A stretch of DNA of 64,000 bases from an uncultured Clostridia bacterium (GTDB taxonomy: Bacteria; Bacillota; Clostridia; Christensenellales; CAAEEZ01), in assembly GCA_934365195.1 (NCBI GenBank), contig CAKRNA010000005.1, positions 62,001 to 126,000 on the forward strand. Reading direction: 5' to 3'. The position numbers were made by a program, and so were the translations under genes. Below are positions 8,808 through 17,331 of this stretch, in pieces (position 1 is the stretch's first letter; every line of letters starts with the position of its first letter). The notes under the pieces are model-generated. The model made no database searches. It was not told the origin of the DNA and was given only the letters and a program-made list of their open reading frames with translations.

Positions 8808-9995
8808 ATGATATATTTTGACAACGCCGCAACAAGTAGGTACAAACCAAAATGCGTGATTGACGCCTTGGTGGAGGAAACGAAAAACAGCGCAAACGCA
8901 TCAAGAGGCGCTCATAACGACGCAATAAACCTTGGCTACAAGATTTTTCAAACTAGGGAAAACATGAAAAAATACTTCAACGCTTATGGTTACTCCGTTA
9001 TTTTTACAAAAAACTGCTCCGAGGCACTAAATCTTGCAATTATAGGCTCGGCAAAGCGTGGCGGACACGTGATTACCACTTGTTACCAGCACAATTCGGT
9101 ACTTAGGGCGCTTAGTTACCTTGAACAAGCCAAAAGCGTGAAATGGGATGCGGTGTTTTTCAAAGATAATTTGCAAAAAGTAGAAAACCTAGTAAATTCC
9201 AACGTAAAATTCAAAAACGAAGACGTGAAAATCAACATAGAGGACGTGGAAAAACTAATTACTCCAAGTACGTATATGCTAATAGTAAACCATATATCCA
9301 ACGTGACGGGCGAAGAAGAAGACTTGGAAGAATATGCATATTTATGCAAAAAGTATTCATTAAAACTCCTAATCGACGGGGCGCAAAGCGTTGGGCACAA
9401 ACTAATAGACCTAGAAAAATTAAACGCTACGTTTTTGTGCTCGTCAGGACACAAAGGCTTAATGGGAGCACAAGGAACAGGATTTTTGGTCGTAAAGAGC
9501 GAAGAAAAACTTTCGCCTATTAGTTTTGGCGGAACAGGTACAAAATCAAAAGACATTATCCAGCCACGAGAAAATTTTGAGGACTATGAAGTTGGCACTC
9601 TAAACTCGGCAGGAATAGTTGCGCTAAATAACGCAATAAATTTTAACCTTCAAAACTTTAACCTAATCAATAGCAAAATCGAGAGCCTAACAAAAATATT
9701 AAAATCATGTAAATTCAACAACAACGTAATTATTTATTCCCCCGAAGATACCCTTAATGGAATATTTACATTTAACGTAAAAAATATGCCGTCAGATATG
9801 ACCGCAAAAATATTAAACGAAAAATATTCTATTGCAATACGCTCAGGCTTTCATTGTGCGCCGCTTGTTCATAAATCGTTAAACACCTATAATAGCGGCG
9901 CAGTAAGAGTTAGCATCGGCTACAACAATTCACTATCCGACGTTTACAAACTAATTGCTGCCATAGAGGAAATATCGGAGAACTCAAATACTTAA
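8808..9995 (+). CDS. Cysteine desulfurase family protein (class V aminotransferase)
   Basis: PLP enzyme predicted to remove sulfur from cysteine for Fe-S clusters, thiolated tRNA or a carrier protein. With the start at the ATG at 8808 (AAAGGAG six bases upstream) the product is 395 residues; the GTG at 8793 overlaps the ribosome binding site and is unlikely. The PLP lysine is K216 in SSGHKGLMG and the acceptor cysteine is C350 in RSGFHCAPL. NAATSRYKP at the N-terminus fits the subgroup sometimes found with DUF3343, which is divergent here. No IscU/SufU scaffold is adjacent, so the acceptor is unknown. Confidence 0.88.
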   Translation: MIYFDNAATSRYKPKCVIDALVEETKNSANASRGAHNDAINLGYKIFQTRENMKKYFNAYGYSVIFTKNCSEALNLAIIGSAKRGGHVITTCYQHNSVLRALSYLEQAKSVKWDAVFFKDNLQKVENLVNSNVKFKNEDVKINIEDVEKLITPSTYMLIVNHISNVTGEEEDLEEYAYLCKKYSLKLLIDGAQSVGHKLIDLEKLNATFLCSSGHKGLMGAQGTGFLVVKSEEKLSPISFGGTGTKSKDIIQPRENFEDYEVGTLNSAGIVALNNAINFNLQNFNLINSKIESLTKILKSCKFNNNVIIYSPEDTLNGIFTFNVKNMPSDMTAKILNEKYSIAIRSGFHCAPLVHKSLNTYNSGAVRVSIGYNNSLSDVYKLIAAIEEISENSNT

Positions 9996-10030
9996 CTTTT
10001 TAAAAATTTTAACAAAAATAAAACTATTAT

Positions 10031-10057
10031 AAAAAGGCGAATTATATCGCCTTTTTG
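10031..10057 (+). terminator. Terminator of the cysteine desulfurase gene
   Basis: AAAAAGGCGA pairs with TCGCCTTTTT across a short loop. It lies about 35 bases after the stop and could work in both directions. Confidence 0.8.
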
Positions 10058-10182
10058 TATTTTGTAGAATACTTTACCGTAAAATACTATATTTTTTAGC
10101 GTTTTTTATAATTCTTTACTCTACATATTTACATATTCAATAATAATCAATTCTACAAATGCTCATATATTATAATACTTAT

Positions 10183-11568
10183 CTAAATATCAAGTACGTA
10201 AAAATTATCCTTAAATTTTGAGTATTGTAGAATAATTCGTTTAATTTGTTCTGGGCTTAGGGTTGGGAATTTTTCCTTTAAAAGAAGGCAAAACCCCGCA
10301 ACAATAGGGCACGCAACCGAAGTTCCGCTCATGCTTACGTACAATCCGTTACTACTAAGCCCTGCAACCTTTACACCTCTTGCATAAACGTACGGATAAC
10401 TTTCGCCCTCGTATGTTCCCCTTGACGTAAAATCCGCAACGTCGTTGTTTTCACCTACTGCCCCTACTGAAATAACCTTACTAGAAACCGCAGGGCTCAT
10501 ATAAGTATTTAATCCGCTGTTACCCGATGCGCACACCACGATTATACCCTTTTCAGTTAACGCTTCTACGCCTTTAACAAGAGGATCATTTACGGTTTTT
10601 GGTACGGCTCCGAAACTCATTACCACAACTTTTATGTTATATTTTTCATAATTTTCGCTTACCCATTCCATTCCTGATAACGCTTTAAATACGTCGCTTT
10701 CCCCTTTTTCGTTCATAATTTTTACCGATATTACGTTTGCATTTGGGCACACCCCCATAATTTTTTTGCCGGAGCATATCCCGTTACCCGAGATTACTCC
10801 TGCAACAAAAGTGCCGTGACCGTTGTCGTCGTACGGGAACGTTTCGTTGTTTTCAACGTCGTGCTGAAGAATAATTCTATCACTAATACTACATAAATCT
10901 AAGTGTCTACTAACGCCCGTATCAATAATAGCCACACCCATACCTTTCCCGGAATATCCGTTAAGGTTATAAAAATTATTCATTATGTATGTATATTTAT
11001 TCTTAGCGTTTTCGCTAAAACTCGCTCCGATATCACTAATATCACTTTCTTTTAATTCCTTACTTTCGCTGTCAAATTCTTGCCCGTTGCCGCTACCTAT
11101 ATTTTGGCAAGCACTATCATTACCCAAAGTTCCGCTATCTACAATACAATTATTTTCGCTTTCTAAAATGCAACTATTTGCGTTTTCTTTAATAAATTTT
11201 TCGCCTGTTTTCACGGTTTTTTTGTTTTTATTGCTCAAAATTATCTTTTCGCTTTTACCGTAAGGCTTATCAAAAGCACCGCATTTATTATTATTTAATA
11301 GTTTTTTACTACTTATTTCCTCGATATTATCTATTGAGTACACCTTGGTAATAGAAGAAACGTATTTTACGTACGGAAGATAGGTTAAAGTCAAGATTTC
11401 GTCCTTGCTACCCTCAATTCCAACGGCGTTTATTAGCGAAAATTTTTTAATAATTCTTACCCTATTACAAATCTTGTCCATAAATTGAAAATCGGTAAGA
11501 TAAACTACCGCCTTGATACTTTCAGATTTTTCGCTAGCAATATCCACGTCAAGTTTGGTTATTATCAT
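10183..11568 (-). CDS. Subtilisin-like serine protease (S8), cytoplasmic type
   Basis: A 461-residue peptidase of family S8 with a complete active site: D216 in AIIDTGVS, H251 in DDNGHGTFVAG, oxyanion N350 in CASGNSG and S417 in SGTSVACP. There is no signal peptide. Residues 1-80 look like an inhibitor-type prodomain. Residues 90-190 form a Ser/Asn/Glu-rich linker of low complexity, which is unusual. It overlaps the upstream small acidic gene by 20 bases, so the two are co-transcribed. The substrate is unknown. The Asn/Gln-rich protein encoded divergently next to it is a candidate, by position only. Confidence 0.9.
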   Translation of the reverse strand: MIITKLDVDIASEKSESIKAVVYLTDFQFMDKICNRVRIIKKFSLINAVGIEGSKDEILTLTYLPYVKYVSSITKVYSIDNIEEISSKKLLNNNKCGAFDKPYGKSEKIILSNKNKKTVKTGEKFIKENANSCILESENNCIVDSGTLGNDSACQNIGSGNGQEFDSESKELKESDISDIGASFSENAKNKYTYIMNNFYNLNGYSGKGMGVAIIDTGVSRHLDLCSISDRIILQHDVENNETFPYDDNGHGTFVAGVISGNGICSGKKIMGVCPNANVISVKIMNEKGESDVFKALSGMEWVSENYEKYNIKVVVMSFGAVPKTVNDPLVKGVEALTEKGIIVVCASGNSGLNTYMSPAVSSKVISVGAVGENNDVADFTSRGTYEGESYPYVYARGVKVAGLSSNGLYVSMSGTSVACPIVAGFCLLLKEKFPTLSPEQIKRIILQYSKFKDNFYVLDI

Positions 11569-11884
11569 TTTTTAACTCCTCAATCAAATTTCGCAAGTTT
11601 TCAAGTTCTTCGCCCGTCAAAAAACCTTCCATAATGCTGTAAATACCGTCAAGTTGACTGTTTACGTCATTCCCGCTTTCCTTTTGTTTTTTCACGTAGT
11701 CAAATAATTCGCTTTTAAGCCCGCTACTTGTTTTATTTTTAATTTTTTCGTTCATTTCGTTTAATTCCTCTATCTTTTCCCACGTTTCATTACTCACAGG
11801 CGGAAAATTATCTTCATAATTGCTACCTTTTGGGCTTTTGTAATTCACATCTAGCGATTTTTTACAAAACTCTTTAAAATCCAT
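11549..11884 (-). CDS. Small acidic hypothetical protein upstream of the protease
   Basis: I do not recognise this protein of about 111 residues. It is highly charged, predicted helical, and rich in Glu, Asn and Lys, with no membrane segment. The start is uncertain. ATG at 11884 has GAGGTG close upstream, while an in-frame GTG at 11890 has AAGGTGAG at good spacing. Its end overlaps the protease start by 20 bases, implying translational coupling. By position it may be a chaperone, inhibitor or adaptor of that protease, but nothing in the sequence proves it. Confidence 0.7.
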   Translation of the reverse strand: MDFKEFCKKSLDVNYKSPKGSNYEDNFPPVSNETWEKIEELNEMNEKIKNKTSSGLKSELFDYVKKQKESGNDVNSQLDGIYSIMEGFLTGEELENLRNLIEELKNDNNQT

Positions 11885-11945
11885 ATTCACCTCTCACCTT
11901 AGATAATATGAAGACATATACTATTTATGTGAAAAGGAGAAAAAT

Positions 11946-13076
11946 ATGATAATTGAAAAAGCACCGATAGGTGTTAGTAAGGACGAGATTTTAAAAGTTG
12001 CCGAAAAAAACCAAAACGCATACCTAAATAAGCAAAATACCAGCCAAAATACTAGCCAAAATAACAATCAAAACGCAGGAGATTGCCAAAAAGATAATCA
12101 AGATTTAACAAAAAATCCTAATAATACTTGCAATTTCAACTTTAATAACATAGAAAAAGCAATTTCTGACGTTAAAAAAATTAAACTTGCCTTAGAAGGT
12201 AATCCGCTAGCACTCATCGAACTGATGAGTGGGGACGAAAAAATGAAAGATGCGGTAAAAATAATGAAACTGCTACCTGCCGTACTTAATTTAATGGGCA
12301 ATGAAAACGACAAAAAAGACGATTTTTTTCGTAATAACCCTGAAAATAATGCTAATATACTTAATCACCAAAGTGTAGACGAGCAAAAAATCACATTTGA
12401 CCTAAGGGAAAACAAGTCAAAATCGGCAAATTTTACAATAAATCAAAATTACAACAGCGCAAACCCGACTAAAAAAACATTTTTTAACCAAAATTTTGAA
12501 GGCAAAAACGGTTCTTATGCTAATAATTCTAATAAAGAGCAAGTAATCCAAAAAAACGGCTCTACTAACAGAAAAATCTTAAAAAAAGACGATAATTACT
12601 CTATAAATAAAACAAACCGCAGCCGATACTACAACGGCAAAACTGACGGAAAATATTACCAACATATAAACAACCAAAATAGCCGTGACAAAGAATGCTA
12701 CCAAAACGTCAACTCTAACAAAATTGATAAAAAATTCTACCAAAACCGTAACGCTAACAGTATTAACACCACAAAAAACCCACAATACAGCAATGTAGAC
12801 GGCAAAATAAACGAAAACGCACAGTCAAACAGGCAAGCATATCAAGAAAATGGCAATTTGCTTGCTAATTTTGAAAATTTAAGCAAAACGTTAAACGGCT
12901 TATTTAATAACAACGCAGGTTCAACAGATTTGAGAAAACTTTTAGAAGTAACTAACCAAAACGCACCATGCTATACTCAACAATCTAACCAAAACGCACC
13001 ATGTTGCGCTCAACAATCTAACCAAAACAAACCTCTAAACAAAGATTCGCTAAGTGAATTTTTGAGCAAACAGTAA
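11946..13076 (+). CDS. Asn/Gln-rich low-complexity protein, 376 residues
   Basis: I do not recognise this protein. It has a short N-terminal head, an Asn/Gln-rich stretch (residues 23-50), and one plausible helical domain (about residues 58-120, with ALIELMSGDEKMKDAVKIM). A long disordered Asn/Lys/Tyr-rich region follows. Near the C-terminus the segment QSNQNAPC is repeated three times in degenerate form. There is no signal peptide. AAAAGGAG precedes the ATG at ideal spacing, so it is expressed. It is divergent from the acidic gene and S8 protease with only about 60 bases between them. A spore-related or aggregating role is conceivable but unsupported. Confidence 0.75.
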   Translation: MIIEKAPIGVSKDEILKVAEKNQNAYLNKQNTSQNTSQNNNQNAGDCQKDNQDLTKNPNNTCNFNFNNIEKAISDVKKIKLALEGNPLALIELMSGDEKMKDAVKIMKLLPAVLNLMGNENDKKDDFFRNNPENNANILNHQSVDEQKITFDLRENKSKSANFTINQNYNSANPTKKTFFNQNFEGKNGSYANNSNKEQVIQKNGSTNRKILKKDDNYSINKTNRSRYYNGKTDGKYYQHINNQNSRDKECYQNVNSNKIDKKFYQNRNANSINTTKNPQYSNVDGKINENAQSNRQAYQENGNLLANFENLSKTLNGLFNNNAGSTDLRKLLEVTNQNAPCYTQQSNQNAPCCAQQSNQNKPLNKDSLSEFLSKQ

Positions 13077-13114
13077 TAATCTAACTGAATAGTAAATATT
13101 TTAAAAGTTAAATA

Positions 13115-13145
13115 AAAAATAGGAAGAAAAATCTTCCTATTATTT
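13115..13145 (+). terminator. Terminator of the Asn-rich gene
   Basis: AATAGGAAGA pairs with TCTTCCTATT across a short loop, followed by a T-containing tail. It lies about 40 bases after the stop. Confidence 0.7.
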
Positions 13146-13239
13146 AATACGTAGATGCCTTTATAAAGAACTTTTTAACCTATTTTTTTGTTTATTTGTT
13201 CCTTTTTTCTTGGTTCTTGTTTTCTTGTTTTTAAAACCG

Positions 13240-14478
13240 TTATTTTTCTCTAACTGCACCGTTAGACACAATATTATACTTAATAGACGTTAGTTCTTTT
13301 AGCGCAATAGGACCTCTTGCGTGTAATTTTTGCGTCGAAATGCCCATTTCAGCACCAAAACCAAACTGGAATCCGTCGGTAAACCTTGTGGAAGTATTTA
13401 CGTAGACGCAAGCAGAGTCCACCGAGCGCAAAAACTCTTCAGCCTTTTTCTCGTCCGTGGTGATGATTGACTCAGAATGGTTAGTTGAATGTGCGTTTAT
13501 ATGGTCAATAGCCTCTTTTATTCCGCTAACAATCCTAATAGAAATCACGTAATCTAAGTACTCGGTGTCGTCGTCCTCGCTTGTCATAGGGATTACGCTA
13601 GCAAGTTTTTGCACTTTTTCGTCGCCCTTTACTTTAACGCCGTGCTCATTTAATTCCTTTGCGATAGTAGGTACGTAATTACTTGCAATTTCCTCGTCAA
13701 CTAACACGTGTTCAAGCGCATTGCACACCGAAACTCTTTGCGTTTTTGCGTTCAAAATCACCCTTGTTGCTATGTCTAAGTCCGCAGTTTTCTCCACGTA
13801 CACGTGACAATTTCCGCCGGCAGAGGCAATAACGGGCATTTTTGCATTTGCTAAAATAAACTTTTTAAGCCCCTCTCCGCCACGTGGAATAATTACGTCC
13901 ACGTACTTGTCTTGCTGCAAAAGTTCGTAACTACTTTCACGTGAGGTATCGTCGATAAATTGCATAACGTCCTCGTCGTAGCCGTGCGATTTTAATGCGG
14001 ATTTCATAACGCTAGAAATAGCCCTATTTGTGTTTATAGCCTCCTTTCCACCACGAAGCACCACGGCATTCGAACTTTTTAAAGTAAGCCCGACGCAGTC
14101 CACCGTAACGTTTGGCCTTGCCTCGTAAATGATACCGATAACGCCAAGCGGTGCACGAACTTTTTTGATATTCAGCCCGGAATTTACGTTAAACTCTTCC
14201 ACCACTTCGCCAACGGGATCGGGCAAAGCGATAATTTGAAGCAAACCCTCTTTCATTTGGTTAATTCTGTCGTCATTGATGGTTAGCCTGTCGTAAAATG
14301 CCGATTTTTTGTCGGCAAAATTGTCAAGGTCCACCTTGTTGGCTTGTTTTATCACGTCAACGTTGTCGGTTAAAGCGTCCGCCATAACTTTTAGCATATC
14401 GTTTTTCAGTTCAGTAGTAGCCGAGGCAAGCCTAAAACTTGACTCTTTGGCTTTTTTGCATATTTCTTGTACGTTCAT
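13240..14478 (-). CDS. proA: Gamma-glutamyl phosphate reductase
   Basis: NADPH-dependent second step of proline synthesis from glutamate. The 412-residue product is full length, with the aldehyde dehydrogenase fold and the catalytic cysteine in RVSVCNALEH. LRGGKEAINTN and ARGPIALKELTS are typical ProA segments. The partner kinase gene proB, normally adjacent, is absent here. A hairpin with a T-run separates it from yebC upstream. Confidence 0.96.
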   Translation of the reverse strand: MNVQEICKKAKESSFRLASATTELKNDMLKVMADALTDNVDVIKQANKVDLDNFADKKSAFYDRLTINDDRINQMKEGLLQIIALPDPVGEVVEEFNVNSGLNIKKVRAPLGVIGIIYEARPNVTVDCVGLTLKSSNAVVLRGGKEAINTNRAISSVMKSALKSHGYDEDVMQFIDDTSRESSYELLQQDKYVDVIIPRGGEGLKKFILANAKMPVIASAGGNCHVYVEKTADLDIATRVILNAKTQRVSVCNALEHVLVDEEIASNYVPTIAKELNEHGVKVKGDEKVQKLASVIPMTSEDDDTEYLDYVISIRIVSGIKEAIDHINAHSTNHSESIITTDEKKAEEFLRSVDSACVYVNTSTRFTDGFQFGFGAEMGISTQKLHARGPIALKELTSIKYNIVSNGAVREK

Positions 14479-14490
14479 TGTTTTCCTCTA

Positions 14491-14542
14491 TAAAAAAACA
14501 GAAATTCAGTATATTATTATAATAACCCGAATTCCTGTTTAA
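14491..14542 (-). terminator. Terminator between yebC and proA
   Basis: On the minus strand AAACAGGAATTC pairs with GAATTTCTGTTT (12 pairs) across a 21-base loop, followed directly by more Ts. It lies downstream of yebC, so proA is likely transcribed separately or by read-through. Confidence 0.7.
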
Positions 14543-14563
14543 TGCAATTTATTTTTTACAAAA

Positions 14564-15295
14564 TTATTCTTCGTCCGGCAAAATTGCGTTGTGATATACC
14601 TCTTGAACGTCGTCCGATTCCTCTAGCCTATCGATAAGTTTGTTGAAAGAGTTCACCTTGTTTTCGTCTAGGTTTACGTAGTTATCAGGAATCATATCGA
14701 TTGAAGAAGATAGGATAACGACGTCGTTCTTTTCAAGTTCCTCTTTAACTTGATAAAACTCGCTAGGTGCGGTGTAAACCTCGAATACGTCCTCTTCCTC
14801 CACAACGTCCTCAGCGCCTGCCTCGATAGCAAGCATCATAAGTTCGTCCTCGGTGATTGCGCTAGCGTCAACAACGATAACGCCCTTTCTATTAAACATA
14901 TAGGATACGCAACCGGTAGCACCAAGAGAGCCGCCGAATTTATCAAACGCACACCTTACGTCGCCTGCGGTTCTGTTCTTGTTGTCGGTAAGAGCCTCAA
15001 CGATAACGGCAGTTCCGCCCGGGCCGTAACCCTCGTAAGTCATACTCTCGTAGTTTACGCTGTTTAGGTCGCCCGACGCCTTTTTGATACTTCTGTTGAT
15101 GTTGTCGTTAGGCATATTGTTTGCCTTAGCCTTTGCTATAACGTCCCTAAGCCTTGCGTTAGATGCAGGATCTGCACCGCCTTGTTTTACGGCAATCGCA
15201 ATTTCTCTACCTATTTTTGTAAATACGTTTGCTCTTGCAGCATCAGTTTTTCCTTTTTTGGCTTGTATATTATGCCATTTGCTATGTCCTGACAT
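14564..15295 (-). CDS. yebC: YebC/PmpR family protein
   Basis: Widely conserved protein described as a transcription regulator and, more recently for this family, as a translation factor that helps at proline stretches. The 243-residue product begins with the signature MSGHSKWHNIQAKKG and has KANNMPNDNINRSIKKASG plus an acidic C-terminus (DAEDVVEEEDVFEV-like). It lies 9 bases after the TrmH-family gene, so the two are probably co-transcribed. Confidence 0.95.
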   Translation of the reverse strand: MSGHSKWHNIQAKKGKTDAARANVFTKIGREIAIAVKQGGADPASNARLRDVIAKAKANNMPNDNINRSIKKASGDLNSVNYESMTYEGYGPGGTAVIVEALTDNKNRTAGDVRCAFDKFGGSLGATGCVSYMFNRKGVIVVDASAITEDELMMLAIEAGAEDVVEEEDVFEVYTAPSEFYQVKEELEKNDVVILSSSIDMIPDNYVNLDENKVNSFNKLIDRLEESDDVQEVYHNAILPDEE

Positions 15296-15304
15296 ATCGT
15301 CCTC

Positions 15305-16045
15305 CTATTTATTTCTTGATAAAAAATACAATGCAATTCCGCCTGCAACCGAAGCGTTCAGCGATTCCATAGTATTTTCGGTAGGTAGGCTCACAACGTT
15401 AGTAACTCTACTTCTAGTTTCCTCACTAAGCCCGTGCGCCTCGTTACCTACTATTATAGTTGATTTCTCACTAAATTTTACCGTAATCAAATCTTTACCG
15501 CTCATATCCAGCGCATAAAGTACGTTTTCTGCGTGTACGTCCAAAATATCCTTTACATTGCCCCTGTACAAGTTCGCCCTAAAAATGCCGCCCATAGTAG
15601 ACCTAAGCACCTTTGGAGAAAACAAGTCGCAACAGGACGCAAGATAAATATCGGTTATGCCCATCGCAACGCTAGTACGAATAAGCGTGCCAAGATTACC
15701 CGGATCGCTAATGCCGTCCAAAATAAGCGAATGACCTTTGGGTGAAGTAAGCGGCTTGTCAAAATAGTTGACAACGGCAAGCAGCCCCGACGTTGTGACC
15801 GTTTCGGATAAGTCCTTAAAAAGTTTGTCCGTAATTACGTAGCACTTTTTGTTCATAGTAACGCTAGCGTACTTGTCCGCCTTAGACTCCGCCACAACGA
15901 AGTACTGAACGTCCACGTAACTTGGGATATCCATCACACTTTTCACACCCTCGAAGACAAACGCCCTTTCTTTTTCACGCCATTTTTTGTCTTGAAGTTT
16001 TCTTAGCCCCTTAATTATCGGGTTATTTGACGATTCAATTAGCAT
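15305..16045 (-). CDS. TrmH/SpoU family RNA 2'-O-methyltransferase
   Basis: SPOUT-fold methyltransferase acting on rRNA or tRNA ribose. The 246 residues contain an N-terminal substrate-binding part and the three SpoU motifs: LDGISDPGNLGTLIRT, IVGNEAHGLS and LPTENTMESLNASVAGG. A gene of this kind directly after rplT is common in clostridia. Here a terminator hairpin lies between rplT and its start and there is no strong ribosome binding site, so expression may depend on read-through. Confidence 0.92.
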   Translation of the reverse strand: MLIESSNNPIIKGLRKLQDKKWREKERAFVFEGVKSVMDIPSYVDVQYFVVAESKADKYASVTMNKKCYVITDKLFKDLSETVTTSGLLAVVNYFDKPLTSPKGHSLILDGISDPGNLGTLIRTSVAMGITDIYLASCCDLFSPKVLRSTMGGIFRANLYRGNVKDILDVHAENVLYALDMSGKDLITVKFSEKSTIIVGNEAHGLSEETRSRVTNVVSLPTENTMESLNASVAGGIALYFLSRNK

Positions 16046-16051
16046 ATCAAT

Positions 16052-16080
16052 AAAAAATGCCCTCTATTGAAGGCATTTTA
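16052..16080 (-). terminator. Terminator after rplT
   Basis: On the minus strand AAAATGCCTTCAATAGAGGG folds back with GGGCATTTTTT directly after the rplT stop. It ends the infC-rpmI-rplT operon, at least in part. Confidence 0.8.
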
Positions 16081-16081
16081 T

Positions 16082-16438
16082 TTAAGCGTTAAGCGCTTTT
16101 TTTGCGGTGTCGCACAATGCCGTAAACGCATCAAAATCATTAACGGCTAATTCTGCTAAAACCTTACGGTTCAAAGTAACGTCAGCAAGTTTTAGTCCGT
16201 ACATAAATCTGCTGTAAGACAAACCGTTCATTCTTGCTGCTGCGTTAATTCTAGCAATCCAAAGTTGTCTAAAATCTCTCTTCTTTTGTTTTCTACCTAC
16301 GTAAGCGTAAGTTTGAGATTTCATAACGGCTTGACGAGCAACTCTATATAATCTGCTCTTGCTACCGAAATATCCTTTTGCTTGTTTCATTATTTTTCTG
16401 CGTTTTTTAACGCCGTTTACTGCTCTTTTAATTCTCAT
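16082..16438 (-). CDS. rplT: 50S ribosomal protein L20
   Basis: Primary 23S rRNA-binding protein needed for early 50S assembly. The 118-residue product has typical L20 segments MRIKRAVNG, KRRKIMKQAKGYFG and RDFRQLWIARINAAAR. It is third in the conserved infC-rpmI-rplT order. In Bacillus, L20 represses this operon by binding the leader, and a terminator-bearing leader is present here too. Confidence 0.98.
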   Translation of the reverse strand: MRIKRAVNGVKKRRKIMKQAKGYFGSKSRLYRVARQAVMKSQTYAYVGRKQKKRDFRQLWIARINAAARMNGLSYSRFMYGLKLADVTLNRKVLAELAVNDFDAFTALCDTAKKALNA

Positions 16439-16456
16439 TATTCTACTCCTCCGCTA

Positions 16457-16651
16457 TTAACCTTGAATTAAAGTCTTGATGGTCTTTTCTTGAGTTGGAC
16501 TTACAAGAGTACCTTGTCTTAAATTTCTCTTTCTCTTAGAAGTTTTCTTGGTAAGAATGTGGTTTTTACCAGATTTTGCTCTCTTGATATGACCGTTCTT
16601 AGTTACCTTAAAACGCTTTTTAGCGGCTGAATTTGATTTCATTTTTGGCAT
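16457..16651 (-). CDS. rpmI: 50S ribosomal protein L35
   Basis: Small basic large-subunit protein of 64 residues, beginning MPKMKSNSAAKKRFKVT as in the family. It lies between infC (24 bases upstream) and rplT (18 bases downstream) in the standard operon. Confidence 0.98.
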   Translation of the reverse strand: MPKMKSNSAAKKRFKVTKNGHIKRAKSGKNHILTKKTSKRKRNLRQGTLVSPTQEKTIKTLIQG

Positions 16652-16675
16652 AGTTATATCCTCCGAATATTTATT

Positions 16676-17200
16676 TTAATCTTTAGACGGTTTTGCTACT
16701 ATCGGTGCGATAAGCATAGAAACCGTGTTGCCTTCCTTTTTAGGTTCGGCTTGTTTTGTACCATAATCTTTAACAAGTTCGAAAAAGGCTTCCATTACTT
16801 TCATTGCCATTTCCGGTCTTGCGTTTTGTCTGCCCTTAAGTCTTATAGAGGCTTTTACTTTGTTTTCGTCTTGCAAGAATTTTACGGCGTTTTTAGCCTT
16901 GATAGCGATATCGTTCGTATCGATAGTTGCAGACAATCTAACTTCCTTAGTTTCAACGACTTTTTGTTTCTTTTTTGCCTCTTTGCTCTTTTTGACCATT
17001 TCAAACTTGTATTTTCCGTAGTCCATTATCTTAGCAACAGGAGGTTTTGCTTGAGGTGAGATTAGCACCAAGTCAAGTTCTTCCTTATCGGCAATACTCA
17101 TTGCTTCCCTTGACGACATAATGCCTAGCATATCGCCGTTTGCAGCAATAACTCTAAGTTCCTTTTCTCTGATTTGTTCGTTGATTAGTTGGTCTTTTAT
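16676..17200 (-). CDS. infC: Translation initiation factor IF-3, predicted AUA start
   Basis: Binds the 30S subunit, prevents premature 50S joining and discriminates against wrong start codons. The conserved protein begins at KDQLINEQIREKELRVIA, but no ATG, GTG or TTG lies nearby in frame with a ribosome binding site. GGAGGA sits at 17208-17213 and the in-frame codon eight bases on is ATA at 17198-17200. That start gives 174 residues, the normal IF-3 length, versus 203 for the longest frame, whose extra residues cross the leader terminator. IF-3 genes commonly use AUU-like starts for autoregulation, so AUA fits. Confidence 0.9.
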   Translation of the reverse strand: MKDQLINEQIREKELRVIAANGDMLGIMSSREAMSIADKEELDLVLISPQAKPPVAKIMDYGKYKFEMVKKSKEAKKKQKVVETKEVRLSATIDTNDIAIKAKNAVKFLQDENKVKASIRLKGRQNARPEMAMKVMEAFFELVKDYGTKQAEPKKEGNTVSMLIAPIVAKPSKD

Positions 17201-17331
17201 ATCAGTATCCTCCAAAAAAAAATATGGACAGCAAAGTGCTATCCATAATATATAATAAAAATATTTATCATAATTATTTACCAACAACCCTAATTAGCGG
17301 CTGGTGAGAGCAACTCTACTTCGACTATGAT
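17201..17331 (-). promoter_or_regulatory. infC leader with attenuator, L20-leader type
   Basis: A leader of about 130 nt lies between the infC promoter and its ribosome binding site. It holds an ACCAGC/GTTGGT pairing and a GAGTTGCTC hairpin, and ends in a strong intrinsic terminator. Bacillus controls the same operon by L20 binding to a leader of this layout. Assignment to that class is by position and architecture, not by a matched consensus. Confidence 0.65.
17214..17247 (-). terminator. Attenuator terminator in front of infC
   Basis: On the minus strand TATGGATAGC pairs with GCTGTCCATA over a five-base loop, followed by nine Ts. It ends at the infC ribosome binding site, so it must be bypassed for infC-rpmI-rplT to be expressed. 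Confidence 0.85.

Noticed and set aside
12579..12785. Hydrophobic minus-strand frame opposite the Asn-rich gene
   Set aside because: It is the complement of Asn/Lys codons read as Val/Phe; no ribosome binding site.
17201..17287. Longer IF-3 reading frame from 17287
   Set aside because: The extra 29 residues cross the attenuator hairpin and poly-T run and match nothing in IF-3.
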